Source: Sulfurimonas sp. (lineage in GTDB: Bacteria > Campylobacterota > Campylobacteria > Campylobacterales > Sulfurimonadaceae). From it: a stretch of 6,280 bases of DNA. This document shows, one piece after another, positions 5,952 to 6,280 of the stretch. Below the pieces are notes generated by a model. The model made no database searches. It was not told the origin of the DNA and saw only the letters and a list, made by a program, of their open reading frames with translations. The stretch lies in NCBI GenBank assembly GCA_027047745.1, contig JALTUB010000143.1, positions 1 through 6,280 on the forward strand, read 5' to 3'. The translations under genes and the position numbers were made by a program. Numbering within the stretch: the stretch's first letter is position 1; each line of letters starts with the position of its first letter.

Positions 5952-6280
5952 CTACTAACCCCATCTAAAAGACAGAATACCCATGAATTACTTTTACCAA
6001 TGATTCAAACTCATTTAAGCCACGCTTTCTTGATGTATCAATAATACTTCTTAATGTTGCATAATTCTCTGCTTGACTTATTAGCGACTATCAAAGTGTT
6101 CTCACTATTTTGAAAAGCCCAATGCCAATGTTTTTTAGCATCTATTTTACAACCCGTCCCATCTATCCCTATTATTGAGGCTTTTGGAAGGGTTTCTTTG
6201 ATCGTGTCTATCTCTTTTTGAGAGAGTCGTTCTAATCCCTTTCGTTATACGCCCACTCAAAGTAAGAATACTGTATAATA
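5952..6280 (-). mobile_element. Degenerate IS66-type insertion sequence remnant (continues past window)
   Basis: The segment holds pieces of an IS66-type transposase on the minus strand and abuts the truncated kinase. The inner edge is placed between the transposase stop (5965-5967) and the start of kinase homology near 5945. I could not identify a terminal inverted repeat or a target duplication there, and the other end lies outside the window. The element carries an internal deletion, a frameshift and early stops, so it is not able to move by itself. Confidence 0.7.
5965..6244 (-). pseudogene. Broken IS66-family transposase
   Basis: Two pieces are readable in different frames. The upstream piece (6244 down to about 6075) follows an in-frame TAA at 6245-6247 and includes GLERLSQKEIDTIKETLPKA, then SIIGIDGTGCKIDAKKHW and HWAFQNSENTLIV. 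This corresponds to the IS66 core, where working copies have ADETG followed by K/R-x-x-W-x-W. The downstream piece (6072 to the TAG at 5965) reads AENYATLRSIIDTSRKRG and GLNEFESLVKVIHGYSVF, matching the C-terminal tail of the family. The region between, which should carry the second catalytic Asp and the final Glu (well over 100 codons), is missing; the junction lies near 6070-6085. If frame 1 is followed it stops at 6038-6040. The first acidic pair appears as DG rather than DE. Family assignment rests on motif recall. Confidence 0.75.

Overview
The window is AT-rich and has compact gene spacing and short AT-rich promoters. Its gene content (YceI, a short dGTPase, a PhnA/YjdM protein, IS66-type remnants, a WD40 protein) fits a Campylobacterota genome, most like Sulfurimonas, Sulfuricurvum or Arcobacter. 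That assignment is inference from composition and protein style; there is no rRNA or other taxonomic marker here.

Plus strand, 1-3552: a multi-pass membrane protein (5' end outside the window, probably MFS-like) overlaps by 8 nt a secreted YceI-family lipid-binding protein. Only 17 nt later comes a 705-residue protein with an N-terminal WD40-like beta-propeller and a C-terminal helical solenoid of about nine 40-residue units. These three are probably one transcript.

Plus strand, 3553-3988: a separate small gene encodes an unrecognised 120-residue Q/N/S-rich protein with an acidic patch. It has its own promoter region. Just upstream of the -10 lies an 11-bp-period direct repeat (TCATAAA-N4-TCATAAA) that closely resembles a PhoB (Pho) box. 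This is the most testable regulatory signal in the window.

Convergent gap, 3989-4147: it holds a weak hairpin plus T-run on the plus strand. On the minus strand there is an open frame of 48 codons that reads like real protein but has no usual start codon; it overlaps the end of dgt.

Minus strand, 5778 down to 4148: a two-gene operon, phnA (YjdM family, zinc ribbon plus PhnA domain) then dgt (HD-domain dNTP triphosphohydrolase), joined by a TAATG stop/start overlap. A near-consensus sigma70 promoter (ATGACA-N17-TATAAT with extended -10 TG) drives it.

Minus strand, 5811-6280: a graveyard. The last 46 codons of a histidine-kinase ATPase domain remain, and the phnA promoter lies inside their 3' end. 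Directly upstream is a broken IS66-type transposase with an internal deletion and a frameshift, running off the window. An IS66-type element probably inserted into or next to the kinase gene, and both then decayed.

I do not see a defence island, CRISPR array, biosynthetic cluster or other clear new multi-gene system. The items most worth following up are the putative Pho box with its unknown small protein, the propeller-solenoid protein, and the start-less frame after dgt.
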